A stretch of 35,288 nucleotides of DNA from an uncultured Clostridia bacterium (GCA_946415665.1 CAMKTI010000003.1:1-35288), one strand, 5' to 3'; numbered from the stretch's first letter, positions 1 through 8,841 are shown. Translations and numbers: made by a program. The notes: a model not told the origin generated them from the sequence alone.

Positions 1-600
1 TCTGCAAAGACTAATTTTGCATCGAGATTTTTGAGCAAGTTAATAGTTTCTTTACTATCGGCACGCGTTCCCTCTGTAACGATAAATTTTACAGGCATAC
101 CACGCTCATTGACGGCTAAGTGTATTTTCAGATTGAGCCTTCTTTTGTCTTTTTGAGCTCCCTTTTGTCTTTGATAAGCCTGATTTCCGCCGCGAGCCCC
201 AGCTATATTTTCACATAACTCGAGTCTATCCTTAGCCATTCAAAACTCACATCACCTTTCAGTATCTCGAATAATTTTTTCCACACACCTTTTTGTTGCC
301 ACCGAATAAATCTTTGATGGACCATACTCCATTTACCCAATCCCTCTACGAAGATCATATTTTAAGTATCCAAACAACTGCATTGATAAATTTTCGATTA
401 TCTTTGGCTATGCCTCCACGTTGCCCAGGCCGACCTGTCAGATGCGGTTCTATTAGCTTCCACTTTGCATCACTTATATCAAATCTACGATACGTTTTTT
501 TTCCATTTTTATTTTGCTCTTATTTTCTATTTTTCTCCATTATATTTTACTTTATAACTTATTTCTCTTTTTTTGTGTAGACAGTATTTAGATATAAGGA
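1..600 (-). pseudogene. IS5-type DDE transposase remnant, frameshifted, cut by the window edge
   Basis: On the minus strand the frames from about 545 down to 1 read as an IS5-type transposase in pieces. The N-terminal part is recognisable (DISDAKWKLIEPHL, then GRPGQRGG and FINAVVWIL). After frame changes around 250-340 it continues as GARGGNQAYQRQKG, KIHLAVNERGMPVKFI, VTEGTRADSKETINLL and LDAKLVFAD, running off the left edge. KIHLAVN...GMP and VTEGTRADS are hallmarks of this family's catalytic core. The presumed start at about 515 is already out of frame with DISDAKW. The AT-rich stretch at about 518-600 looks like the element's outer end, because a similar stretch recurs at 9685-9781. This element belongs to a different IS group from the copies at 9782, 12378 and 29674. 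It is clearly non-functional on the visible part. Confidence 0.75.
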
Positions 601-805
601 AAAAATTTGAACAAAACGGTGTGCTTTTTGTTTTTGTTGATGAATTTCTCTTTATTTCATATTTTGTAATAAATACGTTCGCTGAGACATAATTTTTTTT
701 TATATAAAAAAATAATTGGCTTGATAATAAGTCGATTTTTTTGTGAAAAAATTTTAATTAGCAATATTTTTTATTTGCATACATAAAATAATTTTGGTGT
801 TACGT

Positions 806-1021
806 ATGAAATTAACTGAGCTAAAAAAAAATCAGACGGCAAGAATTTTATTTATAGGATTAGATTGGAATTTAAAAAAAAGGTTATTAGAAATGGGTTT
901 TTGTTTTGGATCAGAAATTAAATTTATTTATGAATTTAATACGACGTTTGCATATGAAATAAAAAATAGTTTGGTGGCGTTACGCAAAGAAGATGCCGAA
1001 AATATATTTATAAGCTTTTAA
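806..1021 (+). CDS. feoA: FeoA, ferrous iron transport accessory protein
   Basis: This small 71-residue SH3-like cytosolic protein is thought to support or gate the FeoB iron(II) transporter. The fold signature is visible: a short N-terminal TELKKNQTARI strand, then KKRLLEMGF (the family's RL-x-x-MG-hG motif), and a C-terminal EIKNSLVALRKEDAENIFI that matches the usual 'G-x-x-x-ALR-x-x-x-A-x-x-I' ending. I start at ATG 806 rather than an in-frame TTG at 794, since the family begins with MxLxxL. The RBS is weak (GGTG about 7 bases upstream). The gene lies 10-19 bases before feoB, so the two are surely co-transcribed. No clear Fur box was found in the AT-rich region 600-805. Confidence 0.85.
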   Translation: MKLTELKKNQTARILFIGLDWNLKKRLLEMGFCFGSEIKFIYEFNTTFAYEIKNSLVALRKEDAENIFISF

Positions 1022-1040
1022 TTTTTTAGGAATGATGAAT

Positions 1041-2864
1041 ATGAAAAAATTTAATATTTGTTTGATTGGAAATCCAAATGTCGGAAAAAGTACGGTTTTT
1101 AATTGTTTGACTGGATTGAAACAACATACTGGAAATTGGACGGGAAAAACCGTTGAGACGGCAAAAGGAAATTTTAAAATAGAAAATTATTTTTTCGAGA
1201 TAATTGATTTGCCTGGTACATATTCTTTGGATGCAAAGGCAAAAGATGAAAATATTGCTTGCGAATATATTTTAAAAAATAATTTTGACGCAATAATAAT
1301 TGTTGTGGATGCGAATTGTTTGTCAAGAAATTTATTGTTAGTTTTGGAGATCATGAGATTAAAAAAAAATTTGATTTTGTGCGTAAATTTTATTGATGAG
1401 TTGGAAGAGCAAAATATTTTGTTTGATAGGAATAAATTAAAAAAGATTTTATGTATGCCAATAGTAGAAATCAGTGCAAAAAAAAAATTTGGGTTAAAAA
1501 GATTAAAGTATGAAATATTAAAAATGTGTTTGGGAGATTATAAAAATCATCGTGTGATGAATTTGCCGAATCAAATCGAAAAATTATATGAGATTGGAGA
1601 TTTAATTGAAAAACTTGTTGTTAAAAAAAATTTTAATGTTAGGCAAAAAAATTTTTTTTATGGCTGGGATAAAATTATTTTAAATAAATTTTTTGCGCTG
1701 CCAGTTATGTTTTTATTGTTGTTAATAATTTTTTGGCTAACTATTTTTGGAGCAAATTATTTTTCTGATTGGCTAGCGATTTTATTTGGCGAATTAGAAA
1801 TTTTATTGCGAAAATTATTTTTTTGGTTGGGCATAAATAAATTTTTGACTGGATTATTTATCGATGGAATGTATAGAACACTTGCATGGATCATCGCCGT
1901 TATGTTACCACCGATGGCAATTTTTTTCCCGTTATTTAATATTCTCGAAGATTTTGGCTTATTGCCAAGAATAGCTTTTAATTGCGATGGGATATTTAAA
2001 AAATTTAATTGTCATGGCAAACAAGTTTTAAGTATGTGTATGGGATTTGGATGCAATGCGGCGGGAGTTGTTTCTTGCAGAACAATTAATTCAGAGCGCG
2101 AAAAATTAATCGCTATCCTGACAAATAATTTTACTCCATGTAACGGAAGATTTCCCGGATTAATTATTTTAGCTTCGATGTTAATAAATAAAACTAAAAA
2201 ATTATTTTTGCTTAAAATCGCTGTGATATTAGCTTTAATAATAATCTTTTCGGTTTGTATGACTTTAATAAGCTCAAAAATTTTGGCGCGATTTTTTTTT
2301 AAAGACCGTGAATCGTTTTTTATTTTAGAATTACCGCCTTATCGCAAACCAAAAATTTTTGAGATAATAATAAGATCAGTGTTTGATAAAACTTTAAAAA
2401 TTTTATTTAGAGCTGTTATAGTTGCAATTCCTGCCGGGATTTTAATCTGGTTATTGGCAAATTTAAAATTTAATTCAGTTTCGTTTTTTAATTTTTTTAT
2501 AAATCTTTTTGATCCGTTTGGTAAATTAATTAATCTTGACGGAAAAATTTTAACAGCGTTTTTTTTGGGCATGCCAGCAAACGAAATAATCTTTCCATTA
2601 ATAATTATGGCATATAAAAATAATTCGACATTAATCCCAATAGAAAATTTTAAAAATATAACTTATATCTTAAAATCAAGCGCTTGGACGATAAAAACTA
2701 TTTTGGCCATGATGATTTTTTATGTAAATCATTTTCCATGCGCGACAACTTTATTAACAATCAAAAAAGAAACCGGAAACATAAAATATATGTTTTTGGC
2801 TTTTATTTTTCCAACTCTAATCGGTTTTTTATTATGCTTTTTATTAAATTTTTTTGTGTTTTAA
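1041..2864 (+). CDS. feoB: FeoB, GTP-dependent ferrous iron transporter
   Basis: Membrane Fe(II) transporter with an N-terminal cytosolic G domain. G1 is GNPNVGKS at residues 10-17. The G3 motif DLPG follows near residue 56, the G4 position reads NFID instead of the usual N(K/M)xD, and SAKK is G5. The hydrophobic half contains the two 'gate' regions, including LSMCMGFGCNAAGVVSCRT with the conserved GFGCN cysteine, and FTPCNGRFP. At about 608 residues it is a short but complete family member. Three ATGs (1032, 1035, 1041) follow the TTTAGGA ribosome binding site. 1041 has the best spacing, and 1032 is the alternative. Its last 390 bases are repeated directly downstream (see 2480-3258). Confidence 0.93.
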   Translation: MKKFNICLIGNPNVGKSTVFNCLTGLKQHTGNWTGKTVETAKGNFKIENYFFEIIDLPGTYSLDAKAKDENIACEYILKNNFDAIIIVVDANCLSRNLLLVLEIMRLKKNLILCVNFIDELEEQNILFDRNKLKKILCMPIVEISAKKKFGLKRLKYEILKMCLGDYKNHRVMNLPNQIEKLYEIGDLIEKLVVKKNFNVRQKNFFYGWDKIILNKFFALPVMFLLLLIIFWLTIFGANYFSDWLAILFGELEILLRKLFFWLGINKFLTGLFIDGMYRTLAWIIAVMLPPMAIFFPLFNILEDFGLLPRIAFNCDGIFKKFNCHGKQVLSMCMGFGCNAAGVVSCRTINSEREKLIAILTNNFTPCNGRFPGLIILASMLINKTKKLFLLKIAVILALIIIFSVCMTLISSKILARFFFKDRESFFILELPPYRKPKIFEIIIRSVFDKTLKILFRAVIVAIPAGILIWLLANLKFNSVSFFNFFINLFDPFGKLINLDGKILTAFFLGMPANEIIFPLIIMAYKNNSTLIPIENFKNITYILKSSAWTIKTILAMMIFYVNHFPCATTLLTIKKETGNIKYMFLAFIFPTLIGFLLCFLLNFFVF

Positions 2865-3258
2865 AGCTTATTCGTTTTTTAATTTTTTAATAATTTTTTT
2901 TAATCCGTTTGGCAAATTAATTAATCTTGACGGAAAAATTTTAACAGCGTTTTTTTTGGGCATGCCAGCAAACGAAATAATCTTTCCATTAATAATTATG
3001 GCATATAAAAATAATTCGACATTAATCCCAATAGAAAATTTTAAAAATATAACTTATATCTTAAAATCAAGCGCTTGGACGATAAAAACTATTTTGGCCA
3101 TGATGATTTTTTATGTAAATCATTTTCCATGCGCGACAACTTTATTAACAATCAAAAAAGAAACCGGAAACATAAAATATATGTTTTTGGCTTTTATTTT
3201 TCCAACTTTAATCGGTTTTTTATTATGCTTTCTGCTAAATTTTTTTGTGTTTTAAATC
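2480..3258 (+). repeat. Tandem direct repeat of the feoB 3' end, period 391 bases
   Basis: 2480-2867 and 2871-3258 are near-identical head-to-tail copies. The shared landmark TTAATTAATCTTGACGG occurs in both with an offset of 391. Most differences are at the left edge of the second copy (DPFGK becomes NPFGK). Further right there are only scattered substitutions, such as CTA to TTA and TTATTA to CTGCTA, which leave the amino acids unchanged. The period is not a multiple of three, so the second copy is not in frame with the first. The first copy ends with its own TAA at 2862. Confidence 0.95.
2871..3255 (+). pseudogene. Detached duplicate of the FeoB C-terminus
   Basis: An open frame encodes again the last ~125 residues of FeoB (from roughly NPFGKLINLDGKILTAFF to the terminal FLLNFFVF) and ends in TAA at 3253-3255. 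It lacks the G domain and first gate, has no convincing ribosome binding site, and follows feoB by only a few bases. It is most likely an untranslated leftover of a duplication or recombination event. The frame has stayed open and most changes are synonymous, so either the copy is recent or it came from a related functional allele. Confidence 0.8.
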
Positions 3259-3311
3259 TCATTTTTATGTTTAATTAAGCTTTTATACATTAAGCAGTAA
3301 TTTATTAACGC

Positions 3312-3343
3312 AAAAAAAAAGCCCGAAAATATTTTTTCGAGCT
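3312..3343 (-). terminator. Intrinsic terminator of the codY transcript
   Basis: On the minus strand AGCTCGAAAA pairs with TTTTCGGGCT around a short AT loop (one mismatch), followed by a run of nine T. It lies 38 bases after the codY stop. On the plus strand there is no T run after the stem, so it serves codY rather than feoB. Confidence 0.85.
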
Positions 3344-3380
3344 GATATAAAAACACGCAAAGCAATGCCGGCTATTTAAT

Positions 3381-4166
3381 TTAATCAGACTGATTTGCAG
3401 CATTTTTTCCTTTGCGTTGAAATTTTTTGATTTCCGTACATAATTTTTTATTTAAAACATAAATATAAGTTCCTTTTACACCAAGCGAACGCGTTTTAAT
3501 AACTCCGGCGCTTTCAAGTTTTCTTAGTGCATTCACAGTCACCGAACGCGCATAACCATTTCGATCTGCAATTTTACTTGCTACGACGAGTCCCTCTCCA
3601 TTTTGCAAACAATCTAACACTTCGCTAATAACATCTATTTCTGTAAACGACAGCGAATCCAAAACATCATGAGCAACTTTTAACTCTTGTTTTTCAGATT
3701 CGCTTTGTTTAAACGCGTTTTGTTTATTAACCATTGCTGCAGCACTTGCATAAACAGTTGCTTGGTCAATATCACTTTCAGAATATTCTCCGTCTTTATA
3801 CATAAAAAGTAAATCATCATTAATTGGCACAACAGCTGAATTATATTTATCAAATCCTTTTAGTTTAACGTTTGCCTTACAATCCTGAAATCCTGACATC
3901 TGATCATGAATATTCTTATCAATAAACCAATTTTCATCAGAATTACTATCAGAACTATCACAATCATTAAATTTTAAATTCGCAGCAAAATTGCTCGAAC
4001 CGGATAATTTACCATTTTTTTTAACAAACGCAACTCCAACCGAACCTGTTGCATCACAAACACTTTTCATAACCGCATTCATCATTTCCGGATTGTTTTT
4101 GATTTGATCGTTCTTTAACAACCCGTTAATATTTTTAAACGCACTTAAAATATTTTTATTTGGCAT
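3381..4166 (-). CDS. codY: CodY, global GTP/branched-chain amino acid-responsive regulator
   Basis: Cytosolic DNA-binding repressor of about 261 residues (Bacillus CodY has 259). The C-terminal winged helix-turn-helix is unmistakable: LSFTEIDVISEVLDCL, then GLVVASKIADRNGYARS, VNALRKLESAGVI and RSLGVKGTYIYVLN. The N-terminal GAF-type sensor half is recognisable by position but quite diverged, so ligand response cannot be judged by eye. I start at ATG 4166, preceded by a GGGGG ribosome binding site. The frame stays open upstream, but there without a site. It follows topA with a 113-base gap holding a perfect ATACCGGTAT palindrome (4218-4227). In Bacillus the order is dprA-topA-trmFO-xerC-hslVU-codY; here the middle genes are missing. 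Confidence 0.92.
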   Translation of the reverse strand: MPNKNILSAFKNINGLLKNDQIKNNPEMMNAVMKSVCDATGSVGVAFVKKNGKLSGSSNFAANLKFNDCDSSDSNSDENWFIDKNIHDQMSGFQDCKANVKLKGFDKYNSAVVPINDDLLFMYKDGEYSESDIDQATVYASAAAMVNKQNAFKQSESEKQELKVAHDVLDSLSFTEIDVISEVLDCLQNGEGLVVASKIADRNGYARSVTVNALRKLESAGVIKTRSLGVKGTYIYVLNKKLCTEIKKFQRKGKNAANQSD

Positions 4167-4279
4167 AAATAATCCCCCTAAAAAATATAAAATAAACAAA
4201 TCTAAAAGTCCGGTTACATACCGGTATATCACCGCATAAACAACAATATATTATTTAATTTGCTAAAATCCGTCAAAAT

Positions 4280-6367
4280 TCACTCAGTTTTTTTACTATC
4301 AACTTTTGGAGCTTTCCAAGAAATAAAATCACATTCTGGTGAATTCTCGCAAATATAAAAAAAATTTCTTTTTCGTGTTCTTTTTATTACTAATTTTTTC
4401 CCGCACTTAGGACAAGAAAAATCAGACACTTGCAAGTACGGTTTCATATTTTTACACTCAGGAAAACCTGGACACGCTAAAAATTTACCATAACGCCCCC
4501 TTTTAATTACCATATTCCGACCGCATTTCTCACACACAACATCCGATATTTCATCGGAAATACTGACTTGATCAATTTTACTCTCGGCTTCATGAACTAA
4601 ATCCATAAACGGAAAGTAAAAGTCAATCAGTATTGCCGTCCATTTTACTTTACCAATTTCTATTTTGTCAAGTAATAATTCCATTTTGAAAGTAAAATCT
4701 ACGTTTACAATTTGGTTAAAGTTTTGTTCTAACAATTGGTTAACAATTTTGCCTAATTCTGTCGGATAAAAGGCTTTGCCATCCTTAGCTACATAATTTC
4801 TCTGTTTTATATTACTTATAATCGTAGCATAAGTGCTTGGACGACCAATACCCAATTCTTCTAAAGTTTTTACAAGCGTAGCCTCTGTAAATCTTGCAGG
4901 CGGCTGAGTAAAATGCTGTTGAGCATCACTTTTTTCAAACTTTAATTTATCATCGCTTTTTAATTCGGGCAGACTTATATTTTTTTCTTTGTTGTTTTCA
5001 TAAACAACTAAATAACCATTAAATTTTAAAACTGACCCCGATGTCTTAAATAAATAATTATTATTTAAAATTTTAACCGATTGCGTATCATAATCTGCGG
5101 GCGCCATTTGGCTGGCAACAAATCTTTGCCAAATTAATTTATAAAGCTTGTACTGCTCACTACTTAGTGAATTTTTTAAAATATCTGGTTCGCGATTAAC
5201 ATCCGTTGGACGAATCGCTTCGTGAGCATCTTGAGCATTTTCTTTGATTTTATAAACCGGACGTGACTTCGCCAAATATTCTTGTCCATATCTTTCTAAA
5301 ATAAATTTTTTTGCTTGTTCATAAGCTTCATCTGAAACTCTTACAGAATCAGTCCTTATATAAGAAATTAGTCCGACATTTCCCTCTTTTTCTATTTTTA
5401 TGCCTTCATATAATTGCTGAGCGACACGCATTGTTTTTGCTGTATTAAATCCAAGTAATTTTGCTGCTTCTTGCTGTAAACTACTAGTTATAAATGGAGG
5501 ATGCGCTTTACTTACTCTTGAACTTTTTTTTACTTCAGCAACATAAAAACTATCTTTATTTTTATCTATAAAGTCCAAGATTTTTTTTGCATCATCTTCA
5601 TTATTTAACTCTATTTTTTCTTCTTTTTTATTTTCAGCATTTATAACCCCAAAAAAACTGGCAGTAAATTTATTATTTTTTAATTTTAATACAACATCTA
5701 CGGACCAATATTCTGTCGCTATAAAATTCTCTCGTTCTAACTCGCGATCACAAATTATTTTTACAGCAACAGATTGCACGCGTCCGGCACTTAATCCACC
5801 ATGTATTTTGTGCCAAAGAATCGGACTGATTTTATAGCCAACAATTCTATCCAAAGCGCGACGTGCTTGTTGAGCATCGACTAAATTCATATTTATATCT
5901 CTTGCGCCTTTAACAGAATTTTGAACAGCAGTTTTAGTAATCTCATTAAAACTTATTCTCTTAGCTTTATTTTTATCTAACTTCAAGAGAATAAATAAAT
6001 GCCATGCAATTGCTTCACCTTCACGGTCCGGGTCAGTTGCTAAATAAACAAAATCTGAGTTTTTAACACCGTCTCTTAATTTCTTAATCGTATCTGTTTT
6101 CCCGCGCACAGTTATATACTGCATATTTACTTCTTGAACACCATTGTTTTTTATTTCTATTCCGAATTTACTTTTCGGCAAATCCCTAACATGTCCAACA
6201 GAAGCTATTACCGTATATTTTTTCCCGAGAATTTTATTCAACGTTTTAGCTTTTGCCGGTGACTCGACTATCACCAAAATTTTTTTGCCAGTATTTTTTT
6301 TCGTTGATAACTTTTTTGCTGGCATTTTTTTAATAGGACTTTTTTTGGCTAAAGTTTTTTCTGCCAT
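4280..6367 (-). CDS. topA: DNA topoisomerase I (type IA)
   Basis: Relaxes negative supercoils through a 5'-phosphotyrosine intermediate. The TOPRIM domain starts at KKILVIVESPAKAKT (about residues 28-42) and includes the metal site TDPDREGEA (111-119). The GGLSAGRVQSVA motif lies at 190-201, and the catalytic tyrosine is Tyr336 in GLISYIRTDS. The C-terminus has two four-cysteine zinc ribbons (CEKCGR...CPGFPEC and CPKCGK...CENSPEC). The length of 695 is normal. An unusual feature is a Lys/Ala/Pro-rich N-terminal tail of about 28 residues ahead of the TOPRIM domain. GGAGG lies 9 bases before the ATG. The stop is TGA. The gene starts 33 bases after dprA, so the two are co-transcribed. Confidence 0.96.
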   Translation of the reverse strand: MAEKTLAKKSPIKKMPAKKLSTKKNTGKKILVIVESPAKAKTLNKILGKKYTVIASVGHVRDLPKSKFGIEIKNNGVQEVNMQYITVRGKTDTIKKLRDGVKNSDFVYLATDPDREGEAIAWHLFILLKLDKNKAKRISFNEITKTAVQNSVKGARDINMNLVDAQQARRALDRIVGYKISPILWHKIHGGLSAGRVQSVAVKIICDRELERENFIATEYWSVDVVLKLKNNKFTASFFGVINAENKKEEKIELNNEDDAKKILDFIDKNKDSFYVAEVKKSSRVSKAHPPFITSSLQQEAAKLLGFNTAKTMRVAQQLYEGIKIEKEGNVGLISYIRTDSVRVSDEAYEQAKKFILERYGQEYLAKSRPVYKIKENAQDAHEAIRPTDVNREPDILKNSLSSEQYKLYKLIWQRFVASQMAPADYDTQSVKILNNNYLFKTSGSVLKFNGYLVVYENNKEKNISLPELKSDDKLKFEKSDAQQHFTQPPARFTEATLVKTLEELGIGRPSTYATIISNIKQRNYVAKDGKAFYPTELGKIVNQLLEQNFNQIVNVDFTFKMELLLDKIEIGKVKWTAILIDFYFPFMDLVHEAESKIDQVSISDEISDVVCEKCGRNMVIKRGRYGKFLACPGFPECKNMKPYLQVSDFSCPKCGKKLVIKRTRKRNFFYICENSPECDFISWKAPKVDSKKTE

Positions 6368-6400
6368 AAATAAACCTCCAGATATTTAATAACTAAATTA

Positions 6401-7498
6401 TTATGCTCTTATATATTTTTGACCGGGTAATTTTTTTATGATTCCACGCATCTCAAGCATCATTAAGCATGACGAAAGTTTATTTATTGGCAAATTTGCA
6501 TTCGCAACAATAAAATCAAAACTTGTTTGCTCAAGTCCGATAAGATTGTATATTATTTTTTCTTCATTGTCAAGTAAAATATTTTTATTTGGAATATTTT
6601 TTTCTGACAAATTATTCTCTATTTTTTCATTTTCACCTATTAATTCCAAGACATCTTGACAATTCATAATTAAATTTGCTCCTTGTTTAATTAAATAATT
6701 TGTTCCCTGACTAAACATATTATTAATTGCGCCGGGCACTGCCATAACTTCACGTCCTTGATCTAATGCGTGTCCAACTGTTATAAGCGTTCCACTTTTT
6801 TCGTTTGCTTCGGTTACTATTAAACCTTTCGATAAACCACTTATAATTCTATTCCGTACAGGAAAATTTCCTGTCAACGGTTTTGTTCCCAAAGCAAATT
6901 CTGAAATTAAACAACCATGATTAATAATTGTCTCTCGCAGTTTATTATTTTCTGGTGGATAACAAATATTTAAACCGCATCCCAAAACTGCAATTGTTTT
7001 GCCTCCCGCTTCGATTGTTGATTTATGCGCAACGCTGTCAATTCCTCTCGCCATTCCACTGACTATTACTACATTTCTTTTTGCTAAGTCATAAGCAAAT
7101 TTATGTGTTACATATGCACCATATTCAGTATATTTTCTTGATCCGACAATACTTATTTTTGTATATTCATCGCTTGGTAATTTTCCTAAAACATAAATTC
7201 CTAATGGATAATCATTTATCTCTTTTAATAACTTTGGATAATTATCGTCAAGATAACTTATAAATTTAATTTTATTTTTTGCCATTAAATTTTGATATGC
7301 GATTACTTTTTTTTCGTTCTTATAGTTAATTATATTTTCTAAAATATTTTTTGGAAATTCATCGAGCATTAAAATTAATTTTTCTGGTGCAGTCCAAATA
7401 TCATGCGCACTACCAAAAATTTTAATCATTTTTTTTTGTCGTTTTAAACTTAATCCAGGAACACTTGACAACCAAATCAAATAATCTCTTTCGTTCAT
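6401..7498 (-). CDS. dprA: DprA/Smf, DNA processing protein A
   Basis: Cytosolic single-strand DNA binding protein that loads RecA during natural transformation; it is also widely kept in species not known to be competent. The central Rossmann-like domain shows ISIVGSRKYTEYG, VSGMARGIDSVAHK, AVLGCGLNICYPPEN and the FPVRNRIISGLS motif. TEANEKSGTLITVGHALDQGR and AVPGAI follow. An N-terminal helix-hairpin-helix-like segment (VPGLSLKRQKKM) and a C-terminal winged-helix remnant flank it. The length of 365 residues is typical. GAGGTGA precedes the ATG. It is the first gene of the dprA-topA-codY run on the minus strand. No competence genes are visible nearby. Confidence 0.95.
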   Translation of the reverse strand: MNERDYLIWLSSVPGLSLKRQKKMIKIFGSAHDIWTAPEKLILMLDEFPKNILENIINYKNEKKVIAYQNLMAKNKIKFISYLDDNYPKLLKEINDYPLGIYVLGKLPSDEYTKISIVGSRKYTEYGAYVTHKFAYDLAKRNVVIVSGMARGIDSVAHKSTIEAGGKTIAVLGCGLNICYPPENNKLRETIINHGCLISEFALGTKPLTGNFPVRNRIISGLSKGLIVTEANEKSGTLITVGHALDQGREVMAVPGAINNMFSQGTNYLIKQGANLIMNCQDVLELIGENEKIENNLSEKNIPNKNILLDNEEKIIYNLIGLEQTSFDFIVANANLPINKLSSCLMMLEMRGIIKKLPGQKYIRA

Positions 7499-7814
7499 AA
7501 AAAAAAATCACCTCACAAAAATTTTTTATATCCATACTACACAAATAAAAATAAAAGCAAACATAGATATATCTATACAAATTTTTTTATTAGTTTTATA
7601 AATGTCAAATAAGATTAAGAGAAAATATTCTCACTCTAAAAAATTAAAAATTAGTCAAGATAATAACTTTATGTGATCATTTGGTAGCAATTAATTTTTT
7701 GTGATAAAAAAATTTTGTGGGTATTAACAAAAATTTTCTTGCCCAACATATATATTTATCTTTTGCACATATTTATTTTTGAGCCTAAAGAAATAACATT
7801 CATAACAAAAAAGT
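7499..7814. other. Intergenic stretch, no gene seen
   Basis: This AT-rich region between dprA and the tRNA terminator must contain the dprA promoter. A TTGACA-like hexamer occurs on the minus strand near 7600, but no -10 box stands at 16-18 bases, so I do not call a promoter. A perfect 14-base palindrome ATAGATATATCTAT lies near 7563-7576. It may be an operator or just an AT-rich coincidence. Confidence 0.4.
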
Positions 7815-7856
7815 AAACAAAAAACGCACCGACATTTAAATTAAAATGCCGACACG
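7815..7856 (-). terminator. Intrinsic terminator after the tRNA-Pro/tRNA-Met transcript
   Basis: On the minus strand, downstream of tRNA-Met, a long stem (CGTGTCGGCATTT pairing with AAATGTCGGTGCG, using some G-T pairs) encloses an AT loop. It is followed by TTTTTTG and more T-rich sequence. Confidence 0.75.
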
Positions 7857-7881
7857 CTTGTTTTTTTAATCACACAAAAAA

Positions 7882-7955
7882 TAGCGGAGAACGGATTCGA
7901 ACCGTTGACCCTGCAGGTATGAGCCGCATGCTCTGACCAACTGAGCTACTCCGCC
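7882..7955 (-). tRNA. tRNA-Met (CAT), elongator type
   Basis: The 74-base cloverleaf begins GGCGGAGTAGCTCAG and has anticodon loop CTCATAC (anticodon CAT), a GGTTCGAATCC T arm, and the acceptor end CTCCGCT plus discriminator A. The GGCGG/CCGCT acceptor resembles the elongator Met tRNA of Bacillus rather than the initiator. tRNA-Ile2 (CAT with lysidine) is the alternative. No CCA is encoded. Confidence 0.9.
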
Positions 7956-7977
7956 ACAAAACTTTTTCTACGAAAAA

Positions 7978-8051
7978 CCTGGGTGGCAGGATTTGAACCT
8001 GTGACCTCTAGAACCCCATTCTAGCGCGCTACCAAGCTACGCTACACCCAG
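7978..8051 (-). tRNA. tRNA-Pro (GGG)
   Basis: The 74-base cloverleaf begins CTGGGTGTAGCGTAGCTTGG. The anticodon stem CTAGA/TCTAG closes loop ATGGGGT (anticodon GGG). The T arm is GGTTCAAATCC and the acceptor 3' strand is CACCCAG with discriminator G. It lies 22 bases upstream of tRNA-Met in the same transcript. No CCA is encoded. Confidence 0.9.
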
Positions 8052-8070
8052 AAAAAAACAAATCGCTTCA

Positions 8071-8099
8071 AGGCTATCAAATAAAAAAAATAAAGTCAA
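8071..8099 (-). promoter_or_regulatory. Sigma-A-type promoter of the tRNA-Pro/tRNA-Met pair
   Basis: On the minus strand TTGACT (8094-8099) is followed after 17 bases by TAGCCT (8071-8076), about 20 bases before the first base of tRNA-Pro. Spacing and position fit a stable-RNA promoter, although the -10 is weak. Confidence 0.6.
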
Positions 8100-8370
8100 G
8101 TCTCTTACAAAATTTTTTTATTATAAAAGCTTGATATGAAAAAATTGATTTTTTTGATCGGCTAAATATTAATTCCAAAAACATTTATTTTTTTATTCGT
8201 CGGATGTACTCCAAAAAATCAAATTCATAATTAAAAACAAAAAGCATTTACGAGTTAAAATCAAGTTTTCCAATTTATTATCGTTTTGTCGTAATCATTA
8301 ACACTTATACTTCTAAAATTTAATGTTACAGTCTATTACTATTAAAGCGATAATCAAAAATTTAAGCACA
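8100..8370. other. Intergenic stretch, no gene seen
   Basis: AT-rich sequence between the tRNA promoter and the rpsI terminator. No open frame with a ribosome binding site, no stable hairpin and no resemblance to the IS copies was noticed. Confidence 0.4.
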
Positions 8371-8393
8371 AAAAAAAACCCTGAGAATCAGGG
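8371..8393 (-). terminator. Intrinsic terminator of rplM-rpsI
   Basis: On the minus strand CCCTGA-TTC-TCAGGG forms a perfect 6-base-pair stem followed by nine T. It lies 30 bases after the rpsI stop. Confidence 0.9.
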
Positions 8394-8422
8394 CTCTTAA
8401 AAAAATTAATTTTTCTTTACTA

Positions 8423-8812
8423 CTATCTTTTAGAAAATTGGGGTGCTTTTCTCGCTTTTTTTAAACCATATTTTTTACGTTCTTTCATTCTTGGATCACG
8501 AGTCATAAATCCTGATTTCTTTAAAATTTGTTTTAAATCACTATCAAAAACTACCAACGCTCTGGCAATACCGTGGCGGATTGCTCCCGCCTGACCCGTA
8601 TATCCTCCACCTGATACATTTACTTTTATATCAAACTTGGACAAATTATTTGTTAGACTTAATGGCTGCTTAACAATAAATTTTAACGTATCAAATTTAA
8701 AATACTCATCAAAATCTTTTTTATTAACAGTAATTTTTCCGCTTCCGTCTTTTAAATAAACTCTGGCAACAGATTTCTTTCTTCTTCCCGTGCCGTAATA
8801 AACATTCGACAA
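8423..8812 (-). CDS. rpsI: 30S ribosomal protein uS9
   Basis: This 129-residue small-subunit head protein has a C-terminal tail that reaches the P-site tRNA. Family marks are the start YYGTGRRKKSVARVYL, the middle VSGGGYTGQAGAIRHGIARAL, and the end RDPRMKERKKYGLKKARKAP followed by QFSKR. The universal Lys-Arg end is present. The length is normal. The AGGAGGAG ribosome binding site sits about 14 bases before ATG, rather far, but a stop just upstream leaves no other start. It lies 29 bases after rplM, the usual bacterial pair. Confidence 0.97.
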   Translation of the reverse strand: MSNVYYGTGRRKKSVARVYLKDGSGKITVNKKDFDEYFKFDTLKFIVKQPLSLTNNLSKFDIKVNVSGGGYTGQAGAIRHGIARALVVFDSDLKQILKKSGFMTRDPRMKERKKYGLKKARKAPQFSKR

Positions 8813-8841
8813 AATTATACTCCTCCTCGATTATAAATAAA

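Noticed and set aside
600..805. Fur box or riboswitch upstream of feoA
   Set aside because: Only a loose TTGATAATAAG match was seen, with no dyad of the Fur type and no folded leader recognised.
2339..2572. 77-codon minus-strand frame within feoB
   Set aside because: It is the shadow of the FeoB coding frame in AT-rich sequence.
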